The notes: generated by a model not told the origin, from the letters alone. A stretch of 64,000 nt of DNA from DASTFY01 sp963769115 (GCA_963769115.1 CAVYKN010000020.1:124001-188000); one strand, 5' to 3'. Positions 53,967 to 63,064 are shown, counted from the first letter of the stretch. A program made the numbers and translations.

Positions 53967-54288
53967 CCCGCCATCCCCCTTGCGTGTCCGTCGATGCGGG
54001 CCCGCGCCGCGAGGCGGACGGTACCAGCGCGTCGTTCGTCGCTCCCGGGCCAGGCCGGCCCGGACCGCATGAGGTGTCCCAGCCGTGGACCACACGACCG
54101 GCCGGAACTCTGTAGCACCCCGGTGGCATCGTGCCCATGTCAACTCGGCGGGGTTCGCCGGGCCAGGTGGGCAGCAGGTGGTCGGGGCCCGTCCCCCGCC
54201 CCTAGACTCTCCCGGTTCAACAGAACCCTGCCCCGAAACCGTCGGGGCCCCGGCCAGGCCGGGTCCACAGGGAGGTGCACACACGCCA
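53967..54288. promoter_or_regulatory. rpsF leader and promoter region
   Basis: A 322-bp gap between the phosphoesterase and rpsF. TAGACT (54203-54208) is a plausible -10. A hairpin CCCCGA / TCGGGG with loop AACCG (54231-54247) and a second GC stem (CCCGGCC..GGCCGGG, about 54249-54263) lie in the leader. CCG-containing leaders bind the S6:S18 complex in other bacteria, so autoregulation is possible. GGGAGGTG precedes the start. Confidence 0.5.
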
Positions 54289-54618
54289 ATGCGCGCGTAC
54301 GAGCTGGGCGTCATCATCGATGGCGACCTGGATGAGCCGGTCGCCCAGCGCTGGATCAAGGTCGTGAACGACCAGGTCAAGGCCGCCGGCGGGCAGGCCA
54401 TCGGTCATCCGGAGTGGTGGGGGAAGCGGCGCTTCGCCTACGAGATCAACAAGAAGGAAGAGGGCTACTACGTCTTCTTCAACGTCGTGGCGCCGGCGGG
54501 TTCGCTCGGCGAGCTGGAGCGCCACCTGCGCCTCGCGGACGAAGTCGTCCGCCACAAGCTCCTCCGCCTGCCCGACCACGAAGCCGCTCGCCGCGGCATG
54601 GTCGAGCAGGTCAGCTGA
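54289..54618 (+). CDS. rpsF: 30S ribosomal protein bS6
   Basis: A 109-aa bS6 with MRAYELGVIIDGDLDEP, the core WWGKRRFAYEINKKEEGYYV and the C-terminal helix LRLADEVVRHKLLRLPDHEA. It heads the rpsF-ssb-rpsR-rplI-dnaB group and pairs with bS18 in the 30S platform. ATG 54289 follows GGGAGGTG by a long spacer (about 15 nt). Confidence 0.95.
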   Translation: MRAYELGVIIDGDLDEPVAQRWIKVVNDQVKAAGGQAIGHPEWWGKRRFAYEINKKEEGYYVFFNVVAPAGSLGELERHLRLADEVVRHKLLRLPDHEAARRGMVEQVS

Positions 54619-54631
54619 AAGGCAGACCACC

Positions 54632-55100
54632 ATGGCAGACAGCACCGTCACCCTCGTCGGCAACCTCACCCGCGACCCCGAGCTCCGCTTCACCCAGAGC
54701 GGGCAGGCCATCGCCACCCTCGGCATCGCCGTGAGCCGGCGCTACCAGCAGAACGGCGAGTGGCAGGAGAAGACGTCGTTCTTCAACATCACCGCCTGGG
54801 GCCAGCTGGGCGAGAACGCCGCCTCGTCCCTGTCGAAGGGATCGCGCGCCATCGTCACCGGGCGATTGGAGCAGCGCTCCTACGAGACCCAGGACGGCGA
54901 GAAGCGCAGCGTCGTCGAGGTCGTGGCCGACGAGATCGGCCCCAGCCTCCGCTGGGCGACCGCCCAGGTGGACCGCAACGACCGGCGCGAGGGCGGCGGC
55001 TCCAGCGGCTCCAGGGCTCGGCGGCGGCGCCTCCAGCTACAGCAGCGGGGGCGGCAGCTCCCAGGCCCCAACCGACGACAGCGCCGAAGAGCCCTTCTGA
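54632..55100 (+). CDS. ssb: Single-stranded DNA-binding protein, frameshifted
   Basis: SSB of about 155 aa. The OB-fold is TVTLVGNLTRDPELRFTQSG, WQEKTSFFNITAWGQLGEN and SYETQDGEKRSVVEVVADEI. The Gly/Ser linker contains a one-base shift at about 55015; the second frame then gives SSYSSGGGSSQAPTDDSAEE and the acidic tip DDSAEEPF that recruits replication partners, with a stop at 55100. The run-on of the first frame gives Arg-rich nonsense. It is 13 bp from rpsF and 13 bp from rpsR. Confidence 0.92.
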
Positions 55101-55113
55101 GAGGACCAGACCC

Positions 55114-55566
55114 ATGCCGAAGATCACAAGGAGGGCCAAGCCGCGCGACGGCGGCAAGAAGCCCAAGAAGAAGACAAGCATCCTGTTCCAGGAGCGGGTG
55201 ACCTACGTCGACTACAAGGACGTCAACCTGCTGCAGCGCTTCGTGTCCGACCGGTCGAAGATCCGGGCCCGGCGCGTGAGCGGCAACGACGTGCAGCAGC
55301 AGCGCGAGGTGGCGACGGCCATCAAGAACGCCCGTGAGATGGCGTTGCTGCCGTACACCAAGCGGGTGGCGACCCAGCGCGGTCCTCGCGGTGGCAGAGG
55401 CGAGCAGGGCTTCGAGGCGACGTCTGCGGCACCCGCCGCTCCTGCCGAGGGCACCACCGATGAGGTGGTGGTCGAGGAGACCGTCGTCGAAGAGGTGCTC
55501 GCCGACGGCACGGTCGAGGTGGAAGCCGAGATCGAGGAGACCGTCGTCGAGGAGGTCGAGGCGTGA
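55114..55566 (+). CDS. rpsR: 30S ribosomal protein bS18 with acidic tail
   Basis: 150 aa, about twice the usual 75-85. The first ~90 residues are bS18: KTSILFQERVTYVDYKDVNL, LLQRFVSDRSKIRARRVSGN and REMALLPYTKR. The cysteine-free form suggests the non-zinc type. The last ~50 residues are strongly acidic, with two EETVVEEV copies, and have no Lys or Arg after the GRGEQ segment. The stop overlaps rplI (GTGA), so the frame is not a sequencing run-on. A tail of this kind is uncommon and unexplained. Confidence 0.92.
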   Translation: MPKITRRAKPRDGGKKPKKKTSILFQERVTYVDYKDVNLLQRFVSDRSKIRARRVSGNDVQQQREVATAIKNAREMALLPYTKRVATQRGPRGGRGEQGFEATSAAPAAPAEGTTDEVVVEETVVEEVLADGTVEVEAEIEETVVEEVEA

Positions 55567-56018
55567 GCGTGGCGAAGGTCATCCTGCGCGCCGACGTCGA
55601 CGGCGTCGGCAAGCGGGGCGACATCTGCGAGGTGTCGAACGGCTACGCCCGCAACTTCCTGCTGCCCCGCGGCCTGGCCATCACGGCCAGCGACGGCGCG
55701 GTGAACCAGGCGGCCGCCATGCGCCGGTCCAGGGACCTGCGCGACGCCGCCGACCGGTCGGCCGCGGAGGAGGTGGCCAGGACGCTCGTCGCCCGGACCA
55801 TCACCATCTCGGCCAAGGCCGGTGCAGAGGGGAAGCTCTACGGCTCGGTCACCTCGGCCGATGTCGTGGACGCCGTCTCGAGCCAGGTGGGGGTCGATCT
55901 CGACCGCCGCCAGCTCCAGCTCTCCGAGCCCATCAAGGCGCTGGGCAGCCATCAGGTGCCCGTGAAGCTGCACAGCGACGTGCAGTTCCCGATCACGGTC
56001 GACGTCGTCAGCGCCTGA
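55563..56018 (+). CDS. rplI: 50S ribosomal protein bL9
   Basis: A 151-aa bL9: N-terminal RNA-binding domain KVILRADVDGVGKRGDICEV with NGYARNFLLPRGLA, a connecting helix (EEVARTLVARTITISAKAG) and a C-terminal domain SVTSADVVDAV. It overlaps rpsR by 4 bp. It ends 199 bp ahead of dnaB. Confidence 0.95.
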   Translation: MSVAKVILRADVDGVGKRGDICEVSNGYARNFLLPRGLAITASDGAVNQAAAMRRSRDLRDAADRSAAEEVARTLVARTITISAKAGAEGKLYGSVTSADVVDAVSSQVGVDLDRRQLQLSEPIKALGSHQVPVKLHSDVQFPITVDVVSA

Positions 56019-56124
56019 CGGCGACCGCAACTGAAGCGTTGGAGCGACGGATCTCCGGCGCGGCGCGCCCGAGGAACAGGGCCGCTCGCACGGGGATCCG
56101 CGGCTGCGGCGGCACGCCACGCCA

Positions 56125-56133
56125 CTATCCACA
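56125..56133 (+). promoter_or_regulatory. DnaA-box-like site upstream of dnaB
   Basis: CTATCCACA matches 8 of 9 of TTATCCACA. It lies 85 bp ahead of the dnaB start in a 199-bp gap, with CAAGT-CCCCA-ACTTG (56135-56149) beside it and a TAGTAC -10-like element at 56180-56185. It suggests DnaA-linked expression of the helicase. Confidence 0.5.
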
Positions 56134-56217
56134 TGCAAGTCCCCAACTTGTCCCGAGGTATCTCACAGCCTTCTTCCTCTAGTACCCCACAGCCGACATC
56201 GGCGAAGGTGAGCCCGC

Positions 56218-57576
56218 ATGGTTGAGCGAACGGAACGACGGCTGCGTGGCGGTGCCGGCCGTGTCCCGCCGCACAACGTCGAAGCGGAGAGCTCCCTCCT
56301 CGGGGCGCTGCTGCTGTCCCCTGACGCCATCGCCGCGGTCGCGGAGATGGGCCTCGGCCCGGAGGACTTCTACAAGCCGGCGCACCAGTTCATCTACGAC
56401 GCCGTCCGCACGCTGATCTCGGCCGGAGAGCCGGCCGACGCGGTCACCGTCGCCGACGAGCTCCGCCGCGCCGGGGTGCTGGAGGACATCGGCGGTCCCG
56501 GCCTCCTCCTCGACCTCCAGGCGGCCACGCCCGCCATCTCCAACGCCGGGCGGTACGGCCGCATCGTGCGCGACACCGCGCTGCTCCGCCGCCTCATCGG
56601 GGTGGCGGGCGAGATCGCGGAGATCGCCTACGACGAGCCCGACGACGTCACCAAGGCGCTCGACGAGGCCGAGAACAGGGTCTTCCAGCTGGCCGACCAC
56701 CAGGTGGTCGACAGCACCCGGCCGCTCTCGGACCTGCTCGGTGAGGCGTTCGACGACCTGCAGGCGGCCTACGAGCGGGGCAGCGCGCTCACCGGGGTGG
56801 CCACCGGCTACCACGACCTCGACGAGCTGCTGTCCGGGCTGCAGCCGGACACGCTGAACATCGTCGGTGCCCGGCCCTCGATGGGCAAGACCGCGTTCGC
56901 CCTCGGGGCCGCCACCCACGTGGCCATCAACGGCGGGCTGCCGGTGCTGTTCTTCTCGCTCGAGATGGGCCACAAGGAGCTGACCGGCCGCATCCTGTCG
57001 GCCGAGGCCCGGGTCGACTCCAAGAAGCTCCGCACCGGTGACCTCACGGAGAACGACTGGTCGAAGATCGGCCGGGCCATCGGCCGGCTCGACGCCCCGC
57101 TCTACCTCGACGACAACCCCAACGTCACCGTCATGGAGATCCGGGCCAAGGCCCGGCGGATGAAGGCCCGCCACGGCGGGCTGGGCCTCATCGTCGTCGA
57201 CTACCTGCAGCTCATGTCCGGCCGCTTGGGGGCCGAGAACCGTCAGGTGGAGGTCAGCGAGCTGAGCCGCGGCCTCAAGATCCTCGCCCGCGAGCTGCGG
57301 GTGCCCATCCTCGCCCTCTCCCAGCTCTCGCGGAACCTGGAGACCCGGGCCGACAAGCGGCCGATGCTCTCGGACCTGCGCGAGTCCGGCTCCATCGAGC
57401 AGGACGCCGACGTCGTGATGTTCATCTACCGCGACGAGGTCTACAACCCGGACTCGCCCGATCGCGGAGCGGCCGAGGTCATCGTGGCCAAGCACCGCAA
57501 CGGGCCCATCGGCACCCGCCGGCTGGTGTTCCTCGGGCCGTACACCCGGTTCGACAACGCCGCCCGCAGCATCTGA
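56218..57576 (+). CDS. dnaB: Replicative DNA helicase DnaB
   Basis: A 452-aa hexameric helicase. The N-terminal domain is NVEAESSLLGALLLSPDAIA, the linker is followed by a RecA-like domain with Walker A GARPSMGKTAF, SLEMGHKELTGRI, Walker B LIVVDYLQLMSG and the DnaB-specific FIYRDEVYNPDS and KHRNGPIG. There is no intein, unlike many actinobacterial dnaB genes. ATG 56218 is preceded by GGTGAGC. Confidence 0.97.
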   Translation: MVERTERRLRGGAGRVPPHNVEAESSLLGALLLSPDAIAAVAEMGLGPEDFYKPAHQFIYDAVRTLISAGEPADAVTVADELRRAGVLEDIGGPGLLLDLQAATPAISNAGRYGRIVRDTALLRRLIGVAGEIAEIAYDEPDDVTKALDEAENRVFQLADHQVVDSTRPLSDLLGEAFDDLQAAYERGSALTGVATGYHDLDELLSGLQPDTLNIVGARPSMGKTAFALGAATHVAINGGLPVLFFSLEMGHKELTGRILSAEARVDSKKLRTGDLTENDWSKIGRAIGRLDAPLYLDDNPNVTVMEIRAKARRMKARHGGLGLIVVDYLQLMSGRLGAENRQVEVSELSRGLKILARELRVPILALSQLSRNLETRADKRPMLSDLRESGSIEQDADVVMFIYRDEVYNPDSPDRGAAEVIVAKHRNGPIGTRRLVFLGPYTRFDNAARSI

Positions 57577-57608
57577 CGCCGGCGCAGCCCGGCCCAGACC
57601 GAGCCGGC

Positions 57609-58142
57609 TCAGGCCGGCGCGACGCTCAGGGGCTCGTGGATCGTGACCTTGGCGTTGCGCTCGAAGGGCGGGGCGGGGTCGGCGAGCAGCTGCTGCGCCT
57701 CCTCCACCTCGTCGGGCCGGAAGTCGCGCGTGCTGTGGCAGAACTCCACCATGATCCCGTTCGGGTCGCGGATGTAGATGGACACGCACCACTCGTGGTC
57801 CACCTCGAGCACGGTGTGCCCGTGCTCCCGCCACCGCTCCCGATGCCGGACGAGGTCCTCGCGGGTCGGGGCGTCGAAGGCCAGGTGGTTGACCCACCAG
57901 GGCAGGCCGATGGACCTGTTGAGGTCCGTCGGGTAGTCGTCACCGATCTCGGGATCGTGGATCTCCCAGAAGGCGATCATCCCCTTGGAGCCGGTGTCGT
58001 AGAAGAAGTGCTTCGACCAGCCGGTGTCGTTCGGCGTCGGTGAGGCGACGACCTTCGCCAGCCGGAAGCCCATCACCTCGGTGTAGAAGGCGTGGGTGGC
58101 GGCCGTGTCCCGCGTGGCCAGCGCGACGTGGTGGAACCCCAT
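57609..58142 (-). CDS. VOC-family (glyoxalase-like) protein
   Basis: A 177-aa vicinal-oxygen-chelate protein: HHVALATRDTAATHAFYTEV with the first metal His, then VNHLAFDAPTREDLVRHRER and DPNGIMVEFCHSTRDFRP with the last ligand Glu. Members include extradiol dioxygenases, lactoylglutathione lyase and antibiotic-binding proteins; substrate cannot be assigned. ATG 58142 (MGFHHVALATRD) is chosen over the longer frame that gives Arg/Pro-rich sequence. Divergent from the EamA gene. Confidence 0.87.
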   Translation of the reverse strand: MGFHHVALATRDTAATHAFYTEVMGFRLAKVVASPTPNDTGWSKHFFYDTGSKGMIAFWEIHDPEIGDDYPTDLNRSIGLPWWVNHLAFDAPTREDLVRHRERWREHGHTVLEVDHEWCVSIYIRDPNGIMVEFCHSTRDFRPDEVEEAQQLLADPAPPFERNAKVTIHEPLSVAPA

Positions 58143-58196
58143 GTGACCAGCATCGCGCCGGGGTCGCCCTCTGGGCCACCTCGTAGGCTCGCCGGG

Positions 58197-59090
58197 GTGC
58201 GGCACCGGTCGAGCTCCAGCACCGCCGCGGCCGCACTGGCGGCCATCGCCACCACCTGGGGGTTCGTCGGCCTGATCGTGCGCGAGGTCGACCTGCCCGC
58301 GGTCGTGATCGTGGCGTCACGTTGCTGGCTGGGGGCGACGGCCATCGGCCTGGGGTTGGCGCTCTACTGCTGGCGGACGGGCACGCGGCCGCCACGACCG
58401 CGCCGGCGGGTGCTGACCGGGCTGTGCGGCGTGCTGCTGGCGCTGCACTGGCTGTGCCTCGTCTCCGCACAGCAACGGGCGCCGCTGGGCACGGTCATGT
58501 TGCTCACCTACCTCTCGCCCGTCCTCGTGGCCGTCCTCGCCCCGCGGGTGCTGGGCGAAGTCGTGCCCCCGACCACGAAGGTCGCGCTCGCGCTCGCCGC
58601 GGTCGGCCTCGTCCTCCTGGCCCGCCCGCAGCCGGGGACCGGCACGGGCGTCGTGCTGGCTGTCATCGCCGGCGTGCTGTTCGCGGCGTGGACGCTGGCC
58701 AGCAAGGCGGTGGTCGCCGACGTGGGTGGGATGTGGCTCGGCTTCTCCACCATCGGCATCGCCGGGCTCGTCCTGGCGCCCTGGGCGCTCCTCGCCGAGT
58801 GGGGGGAGCCGCAGGCGTCGTGGTCGTGGTTGCTCGTGCTCGGCCTGGGCATGACCGCCCTGCTCGGCCCGCTGTACCTGGTGGTGCTGGACCGCCTCCC
58901 AGCTTCGACGGCCAGCGTCCTGCTCTACCTGGAACCGGTGTCGGCGCTGCTCCTCGCCTGGCTCTTCCTCGGCGAGGACCCGGGCGGTCTCACGCTCGTC
59001 GGCGGCGCCCTGATCGTCGCCGGCGGCATCATCGTGCTGCGGCAGCCGACGGTTGCGGACACGGAGGTCCTCTCGCATGTTCCTGGGTGA
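58197..59090 (+). CDS. EamA/DMT-family transporter
   Basis: A 297-aa drug/metabolite transporter with ten predicted helices in two EamA repeats; typical segments are LSPVLVAVLAPRVLGEVVPP and YLEPVSALLLAWLFLGEDPG. Likely exports a small metabolite. GTG 58197 is the first start after the divergent gap; the frame upstream is antisense to the VOC gene. Its stop overlaps the next small ORF by 14 bp. Confidence 0.88.
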   Translation: MRHRSSSSTAAAALAAIATTWGFVGLIVREVDLPAVVIVASRCWLGATAIGLGLALYCWRTGTRPPRPRRRVLTGLCGVLLALHWLCLVSAQQRAPLGTVMLLTYLSPVLVAVLAPRVLGEVVPPTTKVALALAAVGLVLLARPQPGTGTGVVLAVIAGVLFAAWTLASKAVVADVGGMWLGFSTIGIAGLVLAPWALLAEWGEPQASWSWLLVLGLGMTALLGPLYLVVLDRLPASTASVLLYLEPVSALLLAWLFLGEDPGGLTLVGGALIVAGGIIVLRQPTVADTEVLSHVPG

Positions 59091-59283
59091 GAACCTGCTG
59101 GCCTGGCTGGTGCTGGCGCTCGGCGGAGCCCTCGCCGTGGGCAACCTGCTGGCCATCGTGCGCCCGCCGGCCCAGACCGAAGCGGGCGACCTGCGGCGGG
59201 CCCCGGTGGCCCGCAGCCTGGTGATGGCGGCCATCGGCCTGGTGGCGGCGCTGTGGGCCCTGGCGACGCTGGTCGGCGCCTGA
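59077..59283 (+). CDS. Small two-helix membrane protein
   Basis: A 68-aa protein with helices LLAWLVLALGGALAVGNLLA and SLVMAAIGLVAALWALATLV joined by a charged loop. ATG 59077 overlaps the EamA 3' end and its stop overlaps the HD-domain gene's ATG 59283, so it is part of a coupled operon. It is short, but the overlaps and composition support it. Function unknown. Confidence 0.65.
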   Translation: MFLGENLLAWLVLALGGALAVGNLLAIVRPPAQTEAGDLRRAPVARSLVMAAIGLVAALWALATLVGA

Positions 59284-59946
59284 TGGCCAGCCAGCACGAG
59301 CCCGGCGCCAGCGACAGCGGCGCGCGGCGCGGACGCGGGCAGGCTCGCCCGGCAGCTGGCCTTCCTCTTGGAGGCGGACCGGCTCAAGCAGGTCGAGCGG
59401 CAGACGGCGATCATCGGCGGCAGCCGCCGCGAGAACACGGCCGAGCACTCCTGGCACCTCGGCCTCTTCGCGCTGGTCCTGGCCGAGCACGCGGACGAGC
59501 CCGTGGATCTGGCCCGGGTGGTGGCGATGGTCCTTGTGCACGACCTCGTCGAGATCGACGCCGGTGACACCTTCGCCTACGACGAGACCGGCTACGAGAC
59601 GAAGGCCGCGCGCGAGCAGGCCGCCGCCGACCGCCTCTTCGGCCTGCTCCCGGATGGGCAGGGCGGGCAGCTGCGGGCGCTGTGGGAGGAGCACGAGGCC
59701 GGCGACACCGCCGACGCCCGCTTCGCCAACGCCCTCGACCGCCTGCAGCCCGTGCTGCTCAACCACGCCGCCGGCACGGATGCGCCGTGGGTCCGCCACG
59801 GGATCACCTACGAGCAGATCGTGCGCCGCAACGCCGTGATCGCCGACGGGTCGCAGGCGCTGTGGGCCGAGGCCCACGATCGCATCGCCGAGGCGGTGCG
59901 CGAGGGCTGGGTGGCCGGCGACGGCGGCGGGCCCGCGCCTGGCTGA
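59283..59946 (+). CDS. HD-domain (YfbR/HDDC2-like) hydrolase, frameshifted
   Basis: HD-superfamily phosphohydrolase of about 220 aa. The N-terminus MASQHEPGASDSGARR is in frame 3; a shift near 59330 joins LARQLAFLLEADRLKQVERQ in frame 1, and the HD core follows: ENTAEHSWHLGLFALVL, VHDLVEIDAGD and ADRLFGLLP. Such enzymes are 5'-deoxynucleotidases. The start overlaps the small membrane-protein gene. The one-base shift is inferred from the family N-terminus. Confidence 0.8.
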
Positions 59947-59961
59947 GCGGCCGTCCGGCCG

Positions 59962-61197
59962 TCAGTCGAGCGAGGTGTTGACGGCGTCGACGACCTGGTC
60001 GATCTGGTCGTCGGTGATGACGAGCGGGGGGCACCAGGTGAGCGTCTCGTTGTTGACGGCCCGGGTGATGACGCCCGCCGCCATGAGCGCGTCCCGCACC
60101 GCGAAGGCGTCGTGCTCGCCCGTGAGCTTGATGGCGCCCACGGCTCCCGCGGCGCGCACCTCGGCCAGCCGGCCGTCCGCGGCGATGGCCCGGAACCCGC
60201 CGAACAGCCGCTCGCCGATGGCCGGCGCCCGCTCCACGAGCCCCTCCTCGCGGAGGATCTTCAGGTTGGCCAGGCCGGCCGCGCAGGCCGTCGGGTGCCC
60301 CGAGTACGTGTGGCCGTGCCGCAGCAGCCAGCTGTCGTCGGCCTCCAGCGGCTCCCGCACCGCCGGACCCACCAGCACACCGCCGAGGGGCACGTAGCCG
60401 GACGTCACCGCCTTGGCGAACGTGGCCAGGTCGGGCGTGACGCCGTAGTGATCGGCCGCCCACCACCGACCGAGCCGGCCGAAGCCGCAGATGACCTCGT
60501 CGAAGATGAGGTAGCAGCCGTGCTGGTCGGCCAGCCGGCGCAGCCCGGCCAGGAAGCCCTCCGGGGGCGGGTACACCCCACCCGCGCCCTGCACCGGCTC
60601 GGTGAGGATGGCCGCCACCTCGTGACCGTGCTCGGCCAGGTAGCCCGCCCAGGCCTCGATGTCGTCGGCGGGCAGGTTGACCATGCCCTCGACGTAGGGG
60701 CCGAAGCCCTCGCGGTTCAGGGGCAGGCCCTGCGCGGTCATCCCGCCGTAGGTGACGCCGTGGTACGCCCGGGCCCGGCTGAGGATCACGGTGCGCTCGG
60801 GCCGGCCGGCCCTGACGTGGGCGATGCGGGCCAGCTTGATGGCCGAGTCGACCGCTTCCGAGCCGCTGCTGGTGAAGAACACCCTGGTCCCTTCGGCGGG
60901 CGCCAGGCCGGCGACCAGCTCGGCCAGCTCGTCGGCGGGCTCGTTGGTGAAGGGCTCGAAGCAGGAGAACGCGGCCACGTTCACCATCTGGTCGCGGACG
61001 GCGTCGGCGATCTCCACCCGGCCGTACCCGACGTTGCAGTACCAGAGGCTGGCCATGCCGTCGATGTAGCGCTGACCGTCGCGGTCCCACACCTCGGCTC
61101 CCGCTCCACCGGTGATCGAGACGTATTGATCGCCAGCACGGGTCGGGCGGGCGAAGGGATGGAGGAAGGCCGGCAGTGTCGTCATCAGCGTCGTCAT
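59962..61197 (-). CDS. Class-III aminotransferase
   Basis: A 411-aa PLP aminotransferase of fold type I (omega-aminotransferase, Rv3329-like). It has DGMASLWYCNVGYG, VFFTSSGSEAVDSAIKLAR, FDEVICGFGRLG and PLP-lysine motif TFAKAVTSGYVPLGGV, and ends NNETLTWCPPLVITDDQI. ATG 61197 overlaps the TetR gene's stop by one base, so translation is coupled. Amino donor and acceptor are unknown; an omega-amino acid such as beta-alanine or GABA is plausible. Confidence 0.92.
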   Translation of the reverse strand: MTTLMTTLPAFLHPFARPTRAGDQYVSITGGAGAEVWDRDGQRYIDGMASLWYCNVGYGRVEIADAVRDQMVNVAAFSCFEPFTNEPADELAELVAGLAPAEGTRVFFTSSGSEAVDSAIKLARIAHVRAGRPERTVILSRARAYHGVTYGGMTAQGLPLNREGFGPYVEGMVNLPADDIEAWAGYLAEHGHEVAAILTEPVQGAGGVYPPPEGFLAGLRRLADQHGCYLIFDEVICGFGRLGRWWAADHYGVTPDLATFAKAVTSGYVPLGGVLVGPAVREPLEADDSWLLRHGHTYSGHPTACAAGLANLKILREEGLVERAPAIGERLFGGFRAIAADGRLAEVRAAGAVGAIKLTGEHDAFAVRDALMAAGVITRAVNNETLTWCPPLVITDDQIDQVVDAVNTSLD

Positions 61198-61847
61198 CAG
61201 CCCGGCACCGTAGCCACGAGCCCGCGCAGCAGCGCCTCGAGGGCGAACCCGAAGCGTGTGTCGGCATCGCCCCGGTACAGGTCGGCGGCCGCGGCCCGGC
61301 AGTGCGGGAACTCGTCGACAGGCAGCGCCCGGTAGTCGCGCCGCCAGGCCGCGTAGGTGGCCCGCCGGCCGGCCGGATCGAGGGCGGCCGTGGCGCCGTC
61401 GATGGTGGCCGAGCCCACCGTCAGCTCGATGAGCGCGTGGTACGCCGCCGCCGCGTGCGCGGGCGGGAAGCCTCCCGTGCGGAGCGCGCCGAGCAGCACC
61501 TCGGTCAGCCGTGTCTCGTGGCGCTGGCGGGTCGGCGCCGAGCGGGCGAGGTCGGCCAGGTGGGGCCTGGCCAGCAGCGCGGCGCGCAGGCGGACGCAGA
61601 GGGTCCGCACGGTGGTCTCCCACGACCGGCGGCCGGGCAGGCCCTCGACGACGCCGTCCAGCAGGTGGTCGCCCACGGCCCGCAGCAGCTCGTCCTTGTC
61701 CCGGACGTGCCGGTAGACGGCGGACGGGTCGGCGCCGAGTGCGGCACCGAGGGCCTTCATGGTGAGTGCGTCGGGCCCGCCCTGCTCGACCAGCCGCACG
61801 GCGGCGACGACGATCTCGTCGCGGCTGAGTCGCGGCGGCCGGGCCAT
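61197..61847 (-). CDS. TetR-family transcriptional regulator
   Basis: A 216-aa TetR regulator: helix-turn-helix LVEQGGPDALTMKALGAALG with SAVYRHVRDKDELLRAV, then a helical C-terminal ligand domain. It lies between the acyl-CoA dehydrogenase (24 bp) and the aminotransferase (coupled), all on the minus strand. A palindrome ahead of the dehydrogenase (63065-63079) is a fitting operator. The ligand is probably an acyl-CoA or related metabolite, inferred from context. Confidence 0.9.
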   Translation of the reverse strand: MARPPRLSRDEIVVAAVRLVEQGGPDALTMKALGAALGADPSAVYRHVRDKDELLRAVGDHLLDGVVEGLPGRRSWETTVRTLCVRLRAALLARPHLADLARSAPTRQRHETRLTEVLLGALRTGGFPPAHAAAAYHALIELTVGSATIDGATAALDPAGRRATYAAWRRDYRALPVDEFPHCRAAAADLYRGDADTRFGFALEALLRGLVATVPG

Positions 61848-61871
61848 CAGGAGTGGGCCATCAGTCAGCCA

Positions 61872-63062
61872 TCAGTACAGCCTGGCCCGCCCCAGGCGCT
61901 CCAGGCAGACCTCGGCGCTCCAGGGCAGCATCAGCGAACCGAGCCGGGCATCCCGGTACATGCGCTCGAGGGCGAGGTGCCGCAGCATCGCCTGCCCTCC
62001 GCACACCCGCACGCCGATGGCCGCCACCTCGGGCGCGGTCTCCATGGTGTTGAAGGTGGCCGCCCACGCCTGGGCGAGCTGCTCCTCCGACGGGTCGACC
62101 GTGGCATCGTCGGCGGCCGCGAAGAGGAGCGCCCGGCTGCGCTCGTACGCCACCTGCATTCGGGCCCAGCCGTCCTGCTTCTGGGGCACGTCACGCCGCG
62201 CGCTGGTCGTCATGCCCGGCAGCTCGCCCCGCAGGTACGACCGCGTGAAGTCGCAGATCCCCCTCGTCACCCCCAGGTAGGTCGGCGCCAGCGACATGAA
62301 CAGGAACGGGTACCGCTCCGCGGCCTGGTCGTAGAGGCCGGGGGGCAGCCACTCGTGCTCGGCGGGGACGAAGGCCCCGTCCATGACGAGGGTGCGCGAG
62401 ACCGTGCCCCGCATACCGAGCGGATCCCACGTCCCCTCGATGCGCACCCCATCGCCCGTGGCGGGCACCCCGAGGAAGCGGATGACGTCCTCGCCCTCGA
62501 CCTGCGCGGTGACGTTGTAGAAGTCGGCAGCGCCCGAGAGCGACGCGAAGATCTTGCGTCCCGTGACGAGGAACCCGCCGTCGACCGGCATCGCCCGGGT
62601 GGCGATGCCGCTCGTGGCGCCGGGGCTGATGCCCTCGGAGAACGGTTGGCTGTGGATCTTCCCGTCCTCGACGATCCCCCGGAAGAGCTCGGCGCGGATC
62701 CGCTCGTGGCGCTCCCGCTGCTCGTCGGTCATGGTCAGGAGGTCGGCCACGGGAGCGGTCCAGAGCGTGGTGGCGACGTGCATGTTGAAGGTCAGCGCCG
62801 TCGCCCCGCAGTGGCGACCGATCTCCTCCGACACCCGCACGTAGTCGGCGAAGCCGGCTCCGAGGCCGCCGTACGCGGTCGGGACGCAGAGGGCGAGCAG
62901 GCCGCGATCGTGGAAGTCCCGGAAGTTCTCGAACGGGAACGACGCCTCGCGGTCGTAGGTGAACGCCCGCTCCTCCATGGTCGGCCCGAGCTCCGCCACC
63001 ATCCTCACGAGCTCGTCCCGGGTCGGCGCCATGGCGCCGAGTGTGGATGGTGCCGACGGCAT
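61872..63062 (-). CDS. Acyl-CoA dehydrogenase family protein
   Basis: A 396-aa flavoprotein. The FAD-binding mid-domain is FSEGISPGATSGIATRAMPV with GGFLVTGRKIFASLSGAADF; the N-terminal helices include VPTAYGGLGAGFADYVRVSE and the C-terminal four-helix bundle AWAATFNTMETAPEVAAIGV with VCGGQAMLRHLALERMYRDA. It oxidises acyl-CoA or a similar thioester. ATG 63062 is used; ATG 63032 (MAPTRDEL) is also possible. Divergent from the hydrolase gene with a shared TetR-type palindrome. Confidence 0.9.
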   Translation of the reverse strand: MPSAPSTLGAMAPTRDELVRMVAELGPTMEERAFTYDREASFPFENFRDFHDRGLLALCVPTAYGGLGAGFADYVRVSEEIGRHCGATALTFNMHVATTLWTAPVADLLTMTDEQRERHERIRAELFRGIVEDGKIHSQPFSEGISPGATSGIATRAMPVDGGFLVTGRKIFASLSGAADFYNVTAQVEGEDVIRFLGVPATGDGVRIEGTWDPLGMRGTVSRTLVMDGAFVPAEHEWLPPGLYDQAAERYPFLFMSLAPTYLGVTRGICDFTRSYLRGELPGMTTSARRDVPQKQDGWARMQVAYERSRALLFAAADDATVDPSEEQLAQAWAATFNTMETAPEVAAIGVRVCGGQAMLRHLALERMYRDARLGSLMLPWSAEVCLERLGRARLY

Positions 63063-63064
63063 AA

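Noticed and set aside
56218..57576. Intein in dnaB or gyrA
   Set aside because: Both proteins are normal length with no insertion and no splicing motifs.
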